Positions 17,412 through 27,138 are shown, counted from the first letter of the stretch. The stretch: 64,000 nucleotides of DNA from Franconibacter helveticus LMG 23732 (GCF_000463115.2 NZ_AWFX01000045.1:420233-484232), one strand, 5' to 3'. Made by a program: numbers and translations. Notes: generated by a model from the sequence alone, not told the origin.

Positions 17412-19062
17412 TCAGAAGGCGACCCAGTCGTCGGCGCTTTTCACGCCAGCCGCCGCAACGCGGGCAGGCTTCACGCTGACCGCTGGCGCGCTTTGCGCCG
17501 TTTTTTGCTCGCTGGCGGAGAGGCGGAATTTCCGCACCGCGTTTTGCAGCTCGTCGGTCTGGCGCTCCAGCGCGGCGGCGGCGGAAGAGACCTGCTCTAC
17601 CAGCGAGGCGTTTTGCTGCGTGACGCCATCCATCTGGGTAATGGCCGTGCCAACCTGCGAGATGCCCTTGCTCTGCTCTTCTGAAGCCGAGGCTATCTGC
17701 TTCATGATGGCGCTGACGTTGTTTACCGCATTGAGGATTTCCGCCATCGTGCTGCCCGCGTCGTTCACCAGACGAGACCCTTCCTCTACGCGTTCTACGG
17801 AATCGGCAATCAGCGTTTCAATCTCTTTCGCCGCCCCCGCGCTGCGGCTGGCGAGGTTTCGCACTTCGCCTGCCACAACCGCGAAGCCACGCCCCTGCTC
17901 GCCCGCACGCGCCGCTTCCACCGCCGCGTTTAGCGCCAGAATGTTAGTCTGGAAAGCGATGCTGTTGATAACGCTGGTAATGTCGGCGATTTTCTTCGAA
18001 CTGCCGGAAATGCCTTCCATCGTGCTGACCACGCTGTCGACAAGGCTGCCGCCTTTGCCGGCGGTTGCGGAGGCCGTTTGCGCCAGCTCGCTTGCCTGAC
18101 GGGCATTATCCGCATTAAGTTTTACCGTGGCGGTGAGCTGCTCCATGCTGGCGGCGGTCTCTTCCAGCGCGGAGGCCTGCTCTTCAGTGCGCGAAGAGAG
18201 ATCGTTGTTGCCTGCGGAAATTTCCGCCGCGCCAGATATTTTCGCTGCCGCTGCGAATAGCGCTGACCGCCTCGCGCAGGCTGTCCTGCATCGCCGTCAG
18301 CAGCGGCACCAGTTTGCCCACGCAGTTACGCCCCATCTCCTGTACCGGCTGGCTAAGATCGCCTTCGGCGATCAGGCGGAAGTGATTGCGGATGCGCTCA
18401 AGCGGTTTCACCAGCATAGCGACCAGATAGCGGTCGGTGAGCAACAGCAACAACAGACCGATAATAACCGCTACGATGATAATAATTTTGGTCGCCTGGG
18501 TGAGCGAATCCACCCGTATGCGGGTTTCATCCAGCTTCGCATCCGCCGTGGCGGTGAACTTTTCCGCCGCCGCGCCGAATGCCCGGCTTAACGGGGGCGT
18601 GACGTTATTCGCCTGGGTGCGATACTGCTCAAGCGTTCCTTCCCGCGCGAGCTTCATCTGCGGCGCTACCCCTTCGTCCAGCAGTTTCTGCCAGTCGTTG
18701 ATGGTTTGCTGCGAAACCGCCGCGTCCATTGGGCCGGGAGAGAGGCGTTTGAAGTTGGCAAGCTGTTTCGCCATGCCGTCCAGCGCCTGCTGCGCCGACG
18801 CGAAAGCCTTCTCATCTGCCGCACCGCCAGCGGCTTTTGCCTCCATGACACGGGAAAGTCGCGTCACAAAGCGAAAATACTGATCGTTGCCTTTGCTGAG
18901 CACGCTCATCTGCGTAACCAGCTCGCGGTCAACTTCATTCCCCTTACCCAGTTGTGAAAGCGAATAAGCGCTGTAAAGCCCTACGCCCAGCCACAGCAGG
19001 CAGAACAGGCCCAGTACCGTCAACATGACCGAGCGTATCGAAAAATTTCTAAGCAAACCCAT
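17412..19062 (-). pseudogene. Methyl-accepting chemotaxis protein with a frameshift
   Basis: Two frames together encode one receptor. From the ATG at 19062 (MGLLRNFSIRSVML) the first frame gives a transmembrane helix, a four-helix-bundle periplasmic domain, a second helix (ATKIIIIVAVIIGLLLLLL) and HAMP, then at residue 276 runs into 17 foreign residues and a stop at 18184. The second frame resumes at 18233 with [19 protein letters not shown] and continues through the methylation helices and the hairpin tip ([26 protein letters not shown] read in two parts) to a C-terminal DWVAF, a CheR/CheB tether-like pentapeptide. Compared with the usual ENIYRGAAEIS, five bases are missing at 18233/18234; restoring them gives 551 residues. 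Ligand unknown. It may be a true mutation or a sequencing error. Confidence 0.88.
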
Positions 19063-19112
19063 AATGAATTCCCTGCCTGAGAGGAGTGGGGGCCAAAGGC
19101 CTTTCATCCCGG

Positions 19113-19139
19113 TTATCGGCAGGGAGACGGGAACTTGTA
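19113..19139 (-). promoter_or_regulatory. Sigma-28 (FliA) type promoter for the chemoreceptor
   Basis: On the minus strand GCCGATAA at 19113-19120 is a perfect FliA -10 element. A partial -35 match containing AAGTT lies 10-11 bases upstream (19131-19139). It stands 50 bases before the receptor start. Chemoreceptor genes of enterics are class 3 flagellar genes, so this fits. Confidence 0.7.
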
Positions 19140-19147
19140 ACGATTTG

Positions 19148-19549
19148 TTATTGATTTGTGGTCTGATGTGTTGTCTGCCCGTGCGCCTCGAAAACCGTTT
19201 TGGCGGTAAACATGGCGTTCAGCGCCGCCGGAAACCCGGCATAAAGCGACATCTGAATAATCACTTCAACCAGTTCTTCCCGCGTGCAGCCTACGTTCAG
19301 CGCGGCGTGAAGATGTACCGCCAGCTGCGGCTGGGCGTGGCCAAGCGCGGTGAGCGCAGCGACGGTCGCAAGCTCCCGGCTCCTGATATCCAGCCCGGGA
19401 CGGCTGTAGACATCGCCAAAACCGAACTCGATAACGTAGCGCCCCAGATCCGGGGCGATGTCAGCCAGCGCGGCAATGACGTTTTCGCCTGCCGCGCCGT
19501 CGATTTCCGTCAGGCGCGCCAGGCCTGTTTCATAGCGTGATGCAGTCAT
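19148..19549 (-). CDS. Carboxymuconolactone decarboxylase family protein
   Basis: The 133-residue protein has the CMD fold signature: RSRELATVAALTALGHAQPQLAVHLHAALNVGCTREELVEVI read in sequence at residues 57-96. It has a single cysteine (Cys88) and lacks the CxxC of AhpD, so peroxidase activity of that type is unlikely. A lactone decarboxylase or related small-molecule role is possible; the substrate is unknown. It starts after GAGGAG and is transcribed from a MerR-type promoter that overlaps the end of the upstream merR-family gene. Confidence 0.82.
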   Translation of the reverse strand: MTASRYETGLARLTEIDGAAGENVIAALADIAPDLGRYVIEFGFGDVYSRPGLDIRSRELATVAALTALGHAQPQLAVHLHAALNVGCTREELVEVIIQMSLYAGFPAALNAMFTAKTVFEAHGQTTHQTTNQ

Positions 19550-19579
19550 GTTGTTCTCCTCATCGTGTTGATAAGGACA

Positions 19580-19610
19580 ACGGTAAACCTTCGAGTAAAC
19601 TCCAGGTCAA
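19580..19610 (-). promoter_or_regulatory. MerR-type promoter and operator for the CMD gene
   Basis: On the minus strand TTGACC (19605-19610) and TACCGT (19580-19585) are separated by 19 bases, the long spacer typical of MerR-activated promoters. Inside is a dyad, ACCT-N-GAGT-TT-ACTC-NN-AGGT (19587-19607). The -35 element overlaps the stop codon of the MerR gene, so the regulator gene and its target promoter are physically interlocked. Confidence 0.82.
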
Positions 19611-19969
19611 GGGCTGTTTTTTATCAGCTCGCGGTCATACCAGGCCATTTTTTCTTGTAGCCGCTCAAGGTGATTACGCTGCTCCGCAAGCCGCTGCGCC
19701 AGCCTTTCGGCATGCTCCGCCAGCAAAGCCCGACGCGCAGCGGCGGTTTCGTTGCCCTGGCTTCGTAATGCGGCGTAGCGCTGGATCGCCTCCAGCGGCA
19801 TATCGGTCGCCTTCAGACGCTGAATAAACGCCACCCAGTCGACATCGCTCTGGCGATAATCGCGATGGCCCGCCGCGCTGCGCTGCGGCGACAACAGCCC
19901 GAGCTTTTCATAATAACGCAGCGTATGCGCCGTCAGTCCGGTCATTTCGGCAAACGCCTGTATCCGCAT
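19607..19969 (-). CDS. MerR-family transcriptional regulator
   Basis: The 120-residue protein has an N-terminal MerR winged helix (MRIQAFAEMTGLTAHTLRYYEKLGLL, residues 1-26 read in two parts), the HRDYRQSDVDWVAFIQRLKATDMPL wing region and a long C-terminal dimerisation coiled coil at about 75-115. It contains no cysteine, so it is not a thiol or metal-thiolate sensor. Small MerR proteins of this type, beside CMD or reductase genes, often answer to aldehydes or electrophiles; the inducer here is unknown. Its target is most likely the adjacent CMD gene. Confidence 0.85.
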   Translation of the reverse strand: MRIQAFAEMTGLTAHTLRYYEKLGLLSPQRSAAGHRDYRQSDVDWVAFIQRLKATDMPLEAIQRYAALRSQGNETAAARRALLAEHAERLAQRLAEQRNHLERLQEKMAWYDRELIKNSP

Positions 19970-19983
19970 AATGGCCTCCAGAC

Positions 19984-20013
19984 AAACAAAAAAGGCCGCG
20001 CGAGGCGGCCTTA
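19984..20013 (-). terminator. glyA terminator
   Basis: On the minus strand AAGGCCGC and GCGGCCTT form an eight-base-pair stem with a CTCGC loop, followed by TTTTTTGTTTG. It lies 17 bases beyond the glyA stop codon. Confidence 0.9.
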
Positions 20014-20029
20014 GGCAGTGTGATTACGC

Positions 20030-21283
20030 TTATGCGTAAACCGGGAAGCGTGCGCAGATATCCAGCACGTTCTGCTTGATGCGCTCAATGGTCGCTTCGT
20101 CGTTGATGTTGTCCAGCACGTCGCACATCCAGCCCGCCAGCTCCTGTACTTCCGCTTCTTTGAAGCCGCGACGCGTTACCGCCGGGGTGCCGACGCGGAT
20201 GCCGGAAGTGACGAACGGGCTTTTCGGATCGTTCGGCACGCTGTTTTTGTTCACGGTGATGTTAGCGCGGCCGAGCGCGGCATCCGCTTCTTTGCCGGTC
20301 AGGTTTTTATCTACCAGATCCAGCAGGAACAGGTGGTTTTCAGTACCGCCGGACACCACTTTGTAGCCGCGATCCAGGAAGACCTGCACCATCGCTTTGG
20401 CGTTTTTCGCAACCTGCTGCTGATAGGTTTTGAACTCCGGCTCCATCGCTTCTTTCAGCGCCACGGCTTTACCGGCGATAACATGCATCAGCGGGCCGCC
20501 CTGGCCGCCCGGGAAGACAGCGGAGTTCAGTTTTTTGTACAGTTCTTCGCTGCCGCCTTTGGCGAGGATCAGGCCGCCGCGCGGGCCTGCCAGCGTTTTG
20601 TGCGTAGTGGTGGTCACCACGTGAGCATGCGGAACCGGGTTCGGGTAAACGCCTGCGGCGATAAGACCAGCGACGTGCGCCATGTCAACGAACAGGTAAG
20701 CGCCGATGCTGTCGGCGATTTCACGCATTTTCGCCCAGTCGACAATCCCGGAGTAAGCCGAGAAACCGCCGATGATCATTTTCGGCTTATGGGTCTGCGC
20801 TTGCTTTGCCAGATCGTCGTAATCGATCTTGCCCGTTTCGTCGATGCCGTAAGGCACGATGTTGTAAAGTTTGCCAGAGAAGTTAACCGGCGAGCCGTGA
20901 GTCAGGTGGCCGCCGTGCGCCAGGTTCATGCCCAGTACGGTGTCGCCCGGCTCCAGCAGCGAAGTGTAAACCGCGAAGTTGGCCTGCGAGCCGGAGTGCG
21001 GCTGCACGTTAGCGTAGTCTGCGCCGAAGAGCGCTTTCGCGCGGTCAATAGCCAGCTGCTCAACGATATCGACATATTCACAGCCGCCGTAGTAACGCTT
21101 GCCCGGGTAGCCTTCGGCATATTTGTTAGTCAGCTGAGAGCCCTGAGCCTGCATCACGCGCGGGCTGGTGTAGTTTTCGGAGGCGATCAGTTCAATGTGC
21201 TCTTCCTGACGTACTTTCTCTTGCTCCATCGCCTGCCAAAGTTCGGCATCATAATCGGCAATGTTCATTTCACGCTTTAACAT
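20030..21283 (-). CDS. glyA: Serine hydroxymethyltransferase
   Basis: The start at 21283 ([19 protein letters not shown]) gives 417 residues, as in E. coli; two extra residues upstream are not needed. The pyridoxal-phosphate lysine lies in [14 protein letters not shown] (Lys229). The enzyme converts serine and tetrahydrofolate to glycine and 5,10-methylene-tetrahydrofolate and is the chief source of one-carbon units. A PurR box and a sigma-70 promoter lie upstream, and hmp diverges from it, as in E. coli. Confidence 0.97.
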   Translation of the reverse strand: MLKREMNIADYDAELWQAMEQEKVRQEEHIELIASENYTSPRVMQAQGSQLTNKYAEGYPGKRYYGGCEYVDIVEQLAIDRAKALFGADYANVQPHSGSQANFAVYTSLLEPGDTVLGMNLAHGGHLTHGSPVNFSGKLYNIVPYGIDETGKIDYDDLAKQAQTHKPKMIIGGFSAYSGIVDWAKMREIADSIGAYLFVDMAHVAGLIAAGVYPNPVPHAHVVTTTTHKTLAGPRGGLILAKGGSEELYKKLNSAVFPGGQGGPLMHVIAGKAVALKEAMEPEFKTYQQQVAKNAKAMVQVFLDRGYKVVSGGTENHLFLLDLVDKNLTGKEADAALGRANITVNKNSVPNDPKSPFVTSGIRVGTPAVTRRGFKEAEVQELAGWMCDVLDNINDEATIERIKQNVLDICARFPVYA

Positions 21284-21352
21284 CCGCATCTCCTGACTCA
21301 GCTAACGGTAAATTTACTGCATTTTTAAGGGCCCTTGCAGGCAACGCGCAAC

Positions 21353-21381
21353 AGTGTAAACCGCCTGACCGGTATTGACAA
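21353..21381 (-). promoter_or_regulatory. glyA sigma-70 promoter
   Basis: On the minus strand TTGTCA (21376-21381) and TACACT (21353-21358) are separated by 17 bases. Transcription would start near 21346, leaving a leader of about 60 bases before glyA. Confidence 0.7.
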
Positions 21382-21389
21382 AGATTTTT

Positions 21390-21405
21390 ACGCAAACGTT
21401 TGGCT
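21390..21405 (-). promoter_or_regulatory. PurR box of glyA
   Basis: AGCCAAACGTTTGCGT on the minus strand matches the PurR consensus ACGCAAACGTTTNCGT closely and contains its central AAACGTTT. It lies just upstream of the glyA -35. PurR with hypoxanthine or guanine would reduce glyA expression. Confidence 0.8.
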
Positions 21406-21549
21406 TGGCATGGCGCAAGGCTTTGCGCGCCGCTCGTCAAGCCAGTGAATCACGATTTCTTTTCAGCTTTGTGATGCAGATTTCTCATCTTTATGCGCCG
21501 TTTCAGCGGCACAGTGAAAAACCCTTTACAGGGCAAGGAGACTTTTTAT

Positions 21550-21572
21550 AAGATGCATTTAAAATACAACTT
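21550..21572 (+). promoter_or_regulatory. NsrR operator of hmp
   Basis: The inverted halves AAGATGCATTT and AAATACAACTT, one base apart, match the NsrR operator pattern seen at E. coli hmp. The site lies 36-58 bases before the hmp ATG, where a repressor would cover the promoter start region. Nitric oxide would relieve repression. Confidence 0.85.
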
Positions 21573-21608
21573 ATAGAAAACCGCTATTACTTTGTTAAGG
21601 AAGCCGCC

Positions 21609-22799
21609 ATGCTTGATGCGCAAACCATCGCCGTTGTGAAATCCACCATTCCCCTTCTCGCCGCCACCGGCCCGAAACTCACCGCCCACTTTTATGACCG
21701 GATGTTTACCCATAACCCGGAACTGAAAGAGATTTTCAACATGAGCAATCAGCGCAATGGCGACCAGCGTGAAGCGCTGTTTAACGCCATCTGCGCCTAT
21801 GCGGCTAACATTGAAAACCTGGCCGCGCTGCTGCCAGCGGTCGAAAAAATCGCGCAGAAGCACACCAGCTTTCAGATCAAACCCGAACAGTACAATATTG
21901 TGGGCAGCCATCTGCTCGCGACGCTTGATGAGATGTTCAGCCCGGGTCAGGAAGTGCTGGATGCCTGGGGCAAAGCTTATGGCGTGTTAGCGCAGGTCTT
22001 TATCCAGCGCGAAGCGCAAATTTATGAAGACAACGCGGCGAAAACAGGCGGCTGGGAAGGCACCCGCGCGTTTCGTATCGCCAGCAAAACGCCGCAAAGC
22101 GCGGTTGTGACAAGCTTTGAACTGGAGCCGACAGATGGCGGCCCGGTGGCGGATTACCTGCCAGGCCAGTACACCGCTGTCTGGATCAAGCCCGACGGTT
22201 TCGCGCATCAGGAAATTCGCCAGTATTCACTCACCCGCAAGCCAAACGGCAAAACGTATCGCATTGCGGTGAAACGCGAAGGGGAAGGCCTGGTTTCTAA
22301 TTGGTTGCATCAGCATGCGCAGCCGGGCGATGTCGTACAGCTTGCCGCGCCGGCGGGCGATTTCTTTATGCAGGTTGAGCCTGCTACGCCAGTCACGCTG
22401 ATTTCCGCAGGCGTCGGCCAGACGCCGATGCTGGCGATGCTGGACACCCTCTCACAGGCGAAGCACCCGGCGCAGGTTAACTGGTTTCACGCGGCGGAAA
22501 GCGGCGATGTACATGCTTTTACGGATGAAGTGGCGAGACTTGGCGCGCAGCTTCCGGCGTTTACAAGCCACATCTGGTATCGGGTGCCGACCGACGCCGA
22601 TCGCAGCGCCGGGCGTTACAATAGCGAGGGGCTAATGACGCTTCGCGATCGTGAAGCGCATATTTCCGCGCCCGGCATGCAGTTTTACCTCTGCGGACCG
22701 GTGAAATTTATGCAGTTCGCCGCCGAACAGCTGGTGAGCCTGGGCGTGAGCAAAGAGAATATTCATTACGAGTGCTTCGGCCCGCATAAAGTGCTGTAA
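21609..22799 (+). CDS. hmp: Flavohaemoprotein Hmp, nitric oxide dioxygenase
   Basis: The 396-residue protein has the E. coli length. Residues 1-138 form a globin domain ([21 protein letters not shown] start; proximal histidine in [12 protein letters not shown] region), followed by an FAD domain (RQYSLT) and an NAD-binding domain ([22 protein letters not shown]). It oxidises NO to nitrate with O2 and NAD(P)H. The ribosome site AAGGAAG lies well placed. An NsrR operator precedes it. It is monocistronic, followed by a terminator shared with glnB. Confidence 0.97.
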   Translation: MLDAQTIAVVKSTIPLLAATGPKLTAHFYDRMFTHNPELKEIFNMSNQRNGDQREALFNAICAYAANIENLAALLPAVEKIAQKHTSFQIKPEQYNIVGSHLLATLDEMFSPGQEVLDAWGKAYGVLAQVFIQREAQIYEDNAAKTGGWEGTRAFRIASKTPQSAVVTSFELEPTDGGPVADYLPGQYTAVWIKPDGFAHQEIRQYSLTRKPNGKTYRIAVKREGEGLVSNWLHQHAQPGDVVQLAAPAGDFFMQVEPATPVTLISAGVGQTPMLAMLDTLSQAKHPAQVNWFHAAESGDVHAFTDEVARLGAQLPAFTSHIWYRVPTDADRSAGRYNSEGLMTLRDREAHISAPGMQFYLCGPVKFMQFAAEQLVSLGVSKENIHYECFGPHKVL

Positions 22800-22825
22800 G
22801 GCATTAAAAACGCCCTCCCGCAGGT

Positions 22826-22864
22826 ATAAAAAAAGCAGGTCATCGCGACCTGCTTTTTTTTACT
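22826..22864. terminator. Bidirectional terminator between hmp and glnB
   Basis: AAAAAAAGCAGGTC and GACCTGCTTTTTTT pair around ATCGC. A/T runs on both sides make it suitable for both convergent genes. Confidence 0.93.
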
Positions 22865-22876
22865 TTACTTACGCGG

Positions 22877-23224
<348 letters not shown>

Positions 23225-23312
23225 TTAACTCTTTCACGCCTGTCCGGCGCGGCTCAACTGCGTCATCGGTGGCTCAAATTACCACACCTTTGCCTCTTTT
23301 GGCGCGTGAAAA

Positions 23313-24650
23313 CTACTCTTTGAAATCATTGGCGTCGAGTTCGTGGCGGGAGAGCAGTTTATAGAACTCAGTGCGGTTGCGCCCCGCCATCCTTGCCGCG
23401 TGGGTAACGTTGCCGCGCGTAATTTGCAGCAGCTTGCGCAGATAATTAAGCTCAAACTGGTTTCTCGCCTCCACAAAGGTGGGCAGTACCGTGTTTTCGC
23501 CTTCCAGCGCCTGCTCCACCAGCGCTTCGCTGATGACCGGGGCCGAGGTAAGCGCCACGCACTGCTCAATGACGTTAACCAGCTGGCGCACGTTGCCGGG
23601 CCAGCCTGCCGCCATCAGGCGTTTCATGGCATCGGTGGAAAAGCTGCGCACGAAGGGTTTATGCCGGTCCGCCGCCTGGCGCAGCAGATGGTTCGCCAGC
23701 AGCGGAATATCTTCAGCGCGCTCCTGCAACGTGGGAATTTTCAGCGTCACGACGTTCAGACGGTAAAAGAGATCTTCACGAAACTCGCCGCGCGCCATCG
23801 CTTTGGGCAAATCCCGATGGGTCGCCGAAATGATGCGCACGTCGATATCAATATCCCGGTTACTGCCGAGCGGCCGCACTTTGCGCTCCTGCAAGACGCG
23901 CAGAAGTTTTACCTGCAAAGGGATCGGCATATCGCCAATCTCATCAAGAAACAGCGTGCCGCCTTCCGCCGCCTGAAAAAGCCCTTCCCGGCTGCTGACC
24001 GCGCCGGTGAAAGCGCCCCGGGCATGGCCAAACAGTTCAGACTCCAGCAGTTGCTCGGGCAACGCGCCGCAGTTAATGGCGATAAAAGCGTTTTTGCCCC
24101 GGCTGCTGGCACTGTGAATCGCCTGCGCCAGCACCTCTTTGCCGGTGCCGCTTTGTCCGTTGATAAGCACGCTGACATCTGACTGCGCCACCATCCGCGC
24201 CTGCTCCAGCAGACGCAGCATGGCCGGGCTGCGGGTTACGATGGTATCGCTCCAGGGGGCGTCTGTGGCAATCACCGTATGGGCGAGCGCGTCGTCTATC
24301 GCTTTATAGAGCGCGTCTTTATCTACCGGCTTGGTGAGAAAGCTGAAAACGCCGCGCTGGGTGGCGGCCACCGCATCGGGAATAGAACCGTGGGCGGTGA
24401 GAATAATGACCGGCATGCCTGGCTGGAGCTTCTGGATTTCGGCGAAAAGCTGCATGCCGTCCATCTCGTCCATCCGCAGGTCGCTTATGACCAGATCGAT
24501 TTTTTCGCGCGCCAGCAGGCGTAGCCCCTCCTGCCCGCTCTCGGCGGTTGAGACGGCAAACCCTTCGCTGGCAAGACGCAGCCCAAGCAGCTTAAGCAGC
24601 GCCGGGTCGTCGTCCACCAGCAATAAACGAGCCGATTTATGTGCGGTCAT
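23313..24650 (-). CDS. glrR: Sigma-54-dependent response regulator GlrR
   Basis: The 445-residue protein has a receiver domain (acidic DDD at 13-15, phospho-acceptor Asp57 in VISDLRMDEMDGM), a central AAA+ domain (Walker A GQSGTGKEVLA; GAFTGA in ELFGHARGAFTGAVSSREG; Walker B TLFLDEIGDM), and a C-terminal Fis-type helix-turn-helix (GNVTHAARMAGRNRTEFYKLL). With GlrK it activates glmY in E. coli. The glmY sigma-54 promoter and two perfect GlrR sites lie upstream of this operon. Its start overlaps the qseG stop by four bases. Confidence 0.97.
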   Translation of the reverse strand: MTAHKSARLLLVDDDPALLKLLGLRLASEGFAVSTAESGQEGLRLLAREKIDLVISDLRMDEMDGMQLFAEIQKLQPGMPVIILTAHGSIPDAVAATQRGVFSFLTKPVDKDALYKAIDDALAHTVIATDAPWSDTIVTRSPAMLRLLEQARMVAQSDVSVLINGQSGTGKEVLAQAIHSASSRGKNAFIAINCGALPEQLLESELFGHARGAFTGAVSSREGLFQAAEGGTLFLDEIGDMPIPLQVKLLRVLQERKVRPLGSNRDIDIDVRIISATHRDLPKAMARGEFREDLFYRLNVVTLKIPTLQERAEDIPLLANHLLRQAADRHKPFVRSFSTDAMKRLMAAGWPGNVRQLVNVIEQCVALTSAPVISEALVEQALEGENTVLPTFVEARNQFELNYLRKLLQITRGNVTHAARMAGRNRTEFYKLLSRHELDANDFKE

Positions 24651-25423
24651 GGTTTCGCCTCCTCCTTTGCGGGTGCGCTTTCTTTATTGACGGCGCTTCC
24701 TTCCTGAGATTTTACGCTATCGGCGGGGTGTTCCGGGTCCTGCAAGTAGCCGCCTGCGCTTTTGCGCGTGGAGAGCTGGCGTTCGATATCCGTCAGGTTC
24801 TCCAGCTTGCGGGTAGTCAGATTAAGCTGCGTGTGCAGGCGCTGCTGCTGTTCACGCAGCGTATCAAGCTCAAGATCGGTCGATTGCTGAAGTTTACTGT
24901 ACCGGCTACGCTCGCTCGCAAGCTGGAGCTGGGCCGCCTGTCCGTCGCGCCAGACCTGATAAAGCGGCCGGACATGCGCAGGGATCTGCGGCGCCATTTC
25001 CTCAAGACGCGTAAAAAAGTCCCGCCGTTCAACCGGCGTGATTTTAGCGTTCGCCAGCAGGATGCCGCGCTTGAACGTTTCCTGCCAGTTATCGCCCGGC
25101 CAGGCGCGGGCTTCAGCGCGGGCTTCCGCCGGACCAAGCCGCCCGGCGCACTCTATGCCACGCAGCCAGTAGAGCGGATTAGCCTCAATATGCGGACCGC
25201 TGAGCCGCCAGATATCGGCGCAGTCGGTTGCGAAGAAGTCGGCCAATTGCTGTTCCGGCAGCGCGGGTTGTTGATTCTGACTCACAGTGCTGTGAACTGG
25301 CCCCTGCGCGCACCCAGCCAGAAAAAGCGGCGCGAGCGCAAAAGCAGCCAGAGCGCGGAAAAAACCGCGTTGTAAAGGACGTGGCCGCAGGCTACGCCAT
25401 GAGCTAACCGAAAATAATGTCAT
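24647..25423 (-). CDS. qseG: Outer membrane lipoprotein QseG
   Basis: The 258-residue product has an N-terminal signal with lipobox LAGC at Cys38, making it a lipoprotein; its sorting to the outer membrane is by family. The first 20 residues are basic, somewhat long for a signal, so a later start is possible. The C-terminal half includes a coiled coil (about 160-210). QseG links GlrK sensing with the periplasm in E. coli. It overlaps both glrK and glrR by four bases, so the three genes are translationally coupled. Confidence 0.92.
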   Translation of the reverse strand: MTLFSVSSWRSLRPRPLQRGFFRALAAFALAPLFLAGCAQGPVHSTVSQNQQPALPEQQLADFFATDCADIWRLSGPHIEANPLYWLRGIECAGRLGPAEARAEARAWPGDNWQETFKRGILLANAKITPVERRDFFTRLEEMAPQIPAHVRPLYQVWRDGQAAQLQLASERSRYSKLQQSTDLELDTLREQQQRLHTQLNLTTRKLENLTDIERQLSTRKSAGGYLQDPEHPADSVKSQEGSAVNKESAPAKEEAKP

Positions 25424-26862
25424 TGTTTTAAGCTTTCCGGGTCAAAGACAGGCAATTCAATACGGAAGCAAACATCCGCGTTGTTATCGTCTACCAGACG
25501 AATTTCGCCGTGCATCCGGCGAATACCATCCCGGGCAATACTCAGGCCCAGGCCACTGCCTTTTACCGCCCCTTTTCGTTGATGGCTTCCCTGATAAAAA
25601 GGTTCGAAAATCAGCTCCCGCTCCGCCTGCGGGATTGGCGTACCGCTGTTCGCGACTTCTATACGTATTTTTTGCCCAACCTGACGGCTGCGCAAATAAA
25701 TGTTACCGGATTCATTACCATAGTGCACCGCGTTGGAGTAGAGATTATCAAGCACGCTCAGCAGCAACGTCGGCTCCGCCAGACATTCTCCCGCTTCAAG
25801 ATTCACCCCGGTATGCATCATTTTAGCCCGCGCCGGCAAACTGTGAGCAGAGATAACCATCTCAATAAGCGGCGCCAGCTCCACTTTTTCAAGCTCTACG
25901 GCTCCAGTCGCCAGCTTGCGGTTGTAGTCAAGCAGTTGCTCAATGAGGGTTTGCAGGTTGCGGCTGCTGGTATCAAGAATAGCGACAACCTCTTTTTGCT
26001 CTGTCGTCAGCGGCCCCACTACCTGGTCGGCCAGCAGCTCAGTGCCTTCGCGCATGCTGGCAAGCGGGGTTTTCAGTTCATGGGAAATATGGCGTAAAAA
26101 CTGATGCCGCTGGGATTCGAGCCAGGCGAGACGCTCGCTTAGCCAGACAATTCGCTGCCCTACAGAACGCAGCTCGCGCGGGCCTTTAAATAACCCGGCG
26201 CTGCCTGGCGTGCGTCCCTCTCCCAGGCGGTTGATCATGCGTTCAATGCTTTTTACCGGGCCGATAATCATGCGGGTGAAAAGCACCACCAGCGCCAGGC
26301 TTACCAGAAACAGACTCAGCGCCAGCCAGCCGAAAAATTGTCCGCGTTCCGCAATAACCTGCTGCAACTGTTGGCCGCGTAAAAAAATCGTGCTGCGGGT
26401 GGTTTGCACCATGGCGGTATTGGCTTCGGCGAACGCTTTCAGACGCGCGGCGGCTTGCTCGTCCGGCCCGCTGTTGATGCAGTGTAACTGCGTCAACCCG
26501 CTAAGGCTTTCGCGCAGCGTCTGATAAAGCGTAGCGGCGGGAATGGCGGCGGCCTGCACGTCAAGCATCTGGACATAGCGACGACGCTGGTCCTGATAAA
26601 CCCGCGCAAGCGTAGCGTCGTCCAGTACGCAGTACTGGCGATAGCTGCGCTCCATCTCCAGCGCGGCGTTGGTCATCGCTTCGCTACGACGGGCGTCGAT
26701 GAGGGTTGAGCGGTTAACTAACGCCGCCTGAGCGCTTAATGCGTTAAGGCTTTGCCAGGCTTGCCAGGCAAGGATCAACAGCGGCACCAGCACCAGCACA
26801 AAGGCCATGATGACCAGTTGGCGCAGCGAGCGGGGAAAAACGGGCCAGCGTTTCAACAGCAT
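25420..26862 (-). CDS. glrK: Sensor histidine kinase GlrK
   Basis: The 480-residue kinase has two transmembrane helices (about 15-36 and 176-196), a periplasmic domain between them, a HAMP region, the H-box FLRHISHELKTPLASMREG and ATP-binding N and G boxes (LDNLYSNAVHYG, KGSGLGLSIAR). With GlrR it controls glmY, and through it glmS and amino-sugar supply for the envelope. Its start is 63 bases beyond the glmY terminator, so some glmY transcripts could read into it. Confidence 0.95.
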   Translation of the reverse strand: MLLKRWPVFPRSLRQLVIMAFVLVLVPLLILAWQAWQSLNALSAQAALVNRSTLIDARRSEAMTNAALEMERSYRQYCVLDDATLARVYQDQRRRYVQMLDVQAAAIPAATLYQTLRESLSGLTQLHCINSGPDEQAAARLKAFAEANTAMVQTTRSTIFLRGQQLQQVIAERGQFFGWLALSLFLVSLALVVLFTRMIIGPVKSIERMINRLGEGRTPGSAGLFKGPRELRSVGQRIVWLSERLAWLESQRHQFLRHISHELKTPLASMREGTELLADQVVGPLTTEQKEVVAILDTSSRNLQTLIEQLLDYNRKLATGAVELEKVELAPLIEMVISAHSLPARAKMMHTGVNLEAGECLAEPTLLLSVLDNLYSNAVHYGNESGNIYLRSRQVGQKIRIEVANSGTPIPQAERELIFEPFYQGSHQRKGAVKGSGLGLSIARDGIRRMHGEIRLVDDNNADVCFRIELPVFDPESLKQ

Positions 26863-26924
26863 TTCTCCATCGAGAATAATGCACTGATGCTAGCCGAGAC
26901 AGGCGACGCATGAAAGCGCCACAG

Positions 26925-27126
26925 AAACAACAAAGGCAGGGTTTTAACCCTGCCTTTGCTCTGGAATGAGGCGGTGCCTTACTCAACGTTTCGCCCTGGG
27001 CCTGAAATAGCAGCGCTATGATCAGAAGTTGGACGGCAGGCACCTGTAAGTGCGTCATTCGAAGTTTATGTAGCGCTCGCTTTGAGAAAACCAAAGGGGC
27101 TGACATAAGAAGGTGAATGAGCCACT
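26925..27126 (-). ncRNA. glmY: Small regulatory RNA GlmY
   Basis: The minus strand starts AGTGGCTCATTCACC at 27126 as E. coli GlmY does, continues with TTATGTCAGCCCCTT and CTACATAAACTTCGAATGAC, and ends in a terminator (AAAGGCAGGG/CCCTGCCTTT at 26932-26957, then TTGTTGTTT). About 200 bases. GlmY binds RapZ, freeing GlmZ to activate glmS translation. It is encoded between purL and glrK as in E. coli. The 3' part differs in length from E. coli. Confidence 0.93.
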
Positions 27127-27138
27127 GAGTTAAATTAT

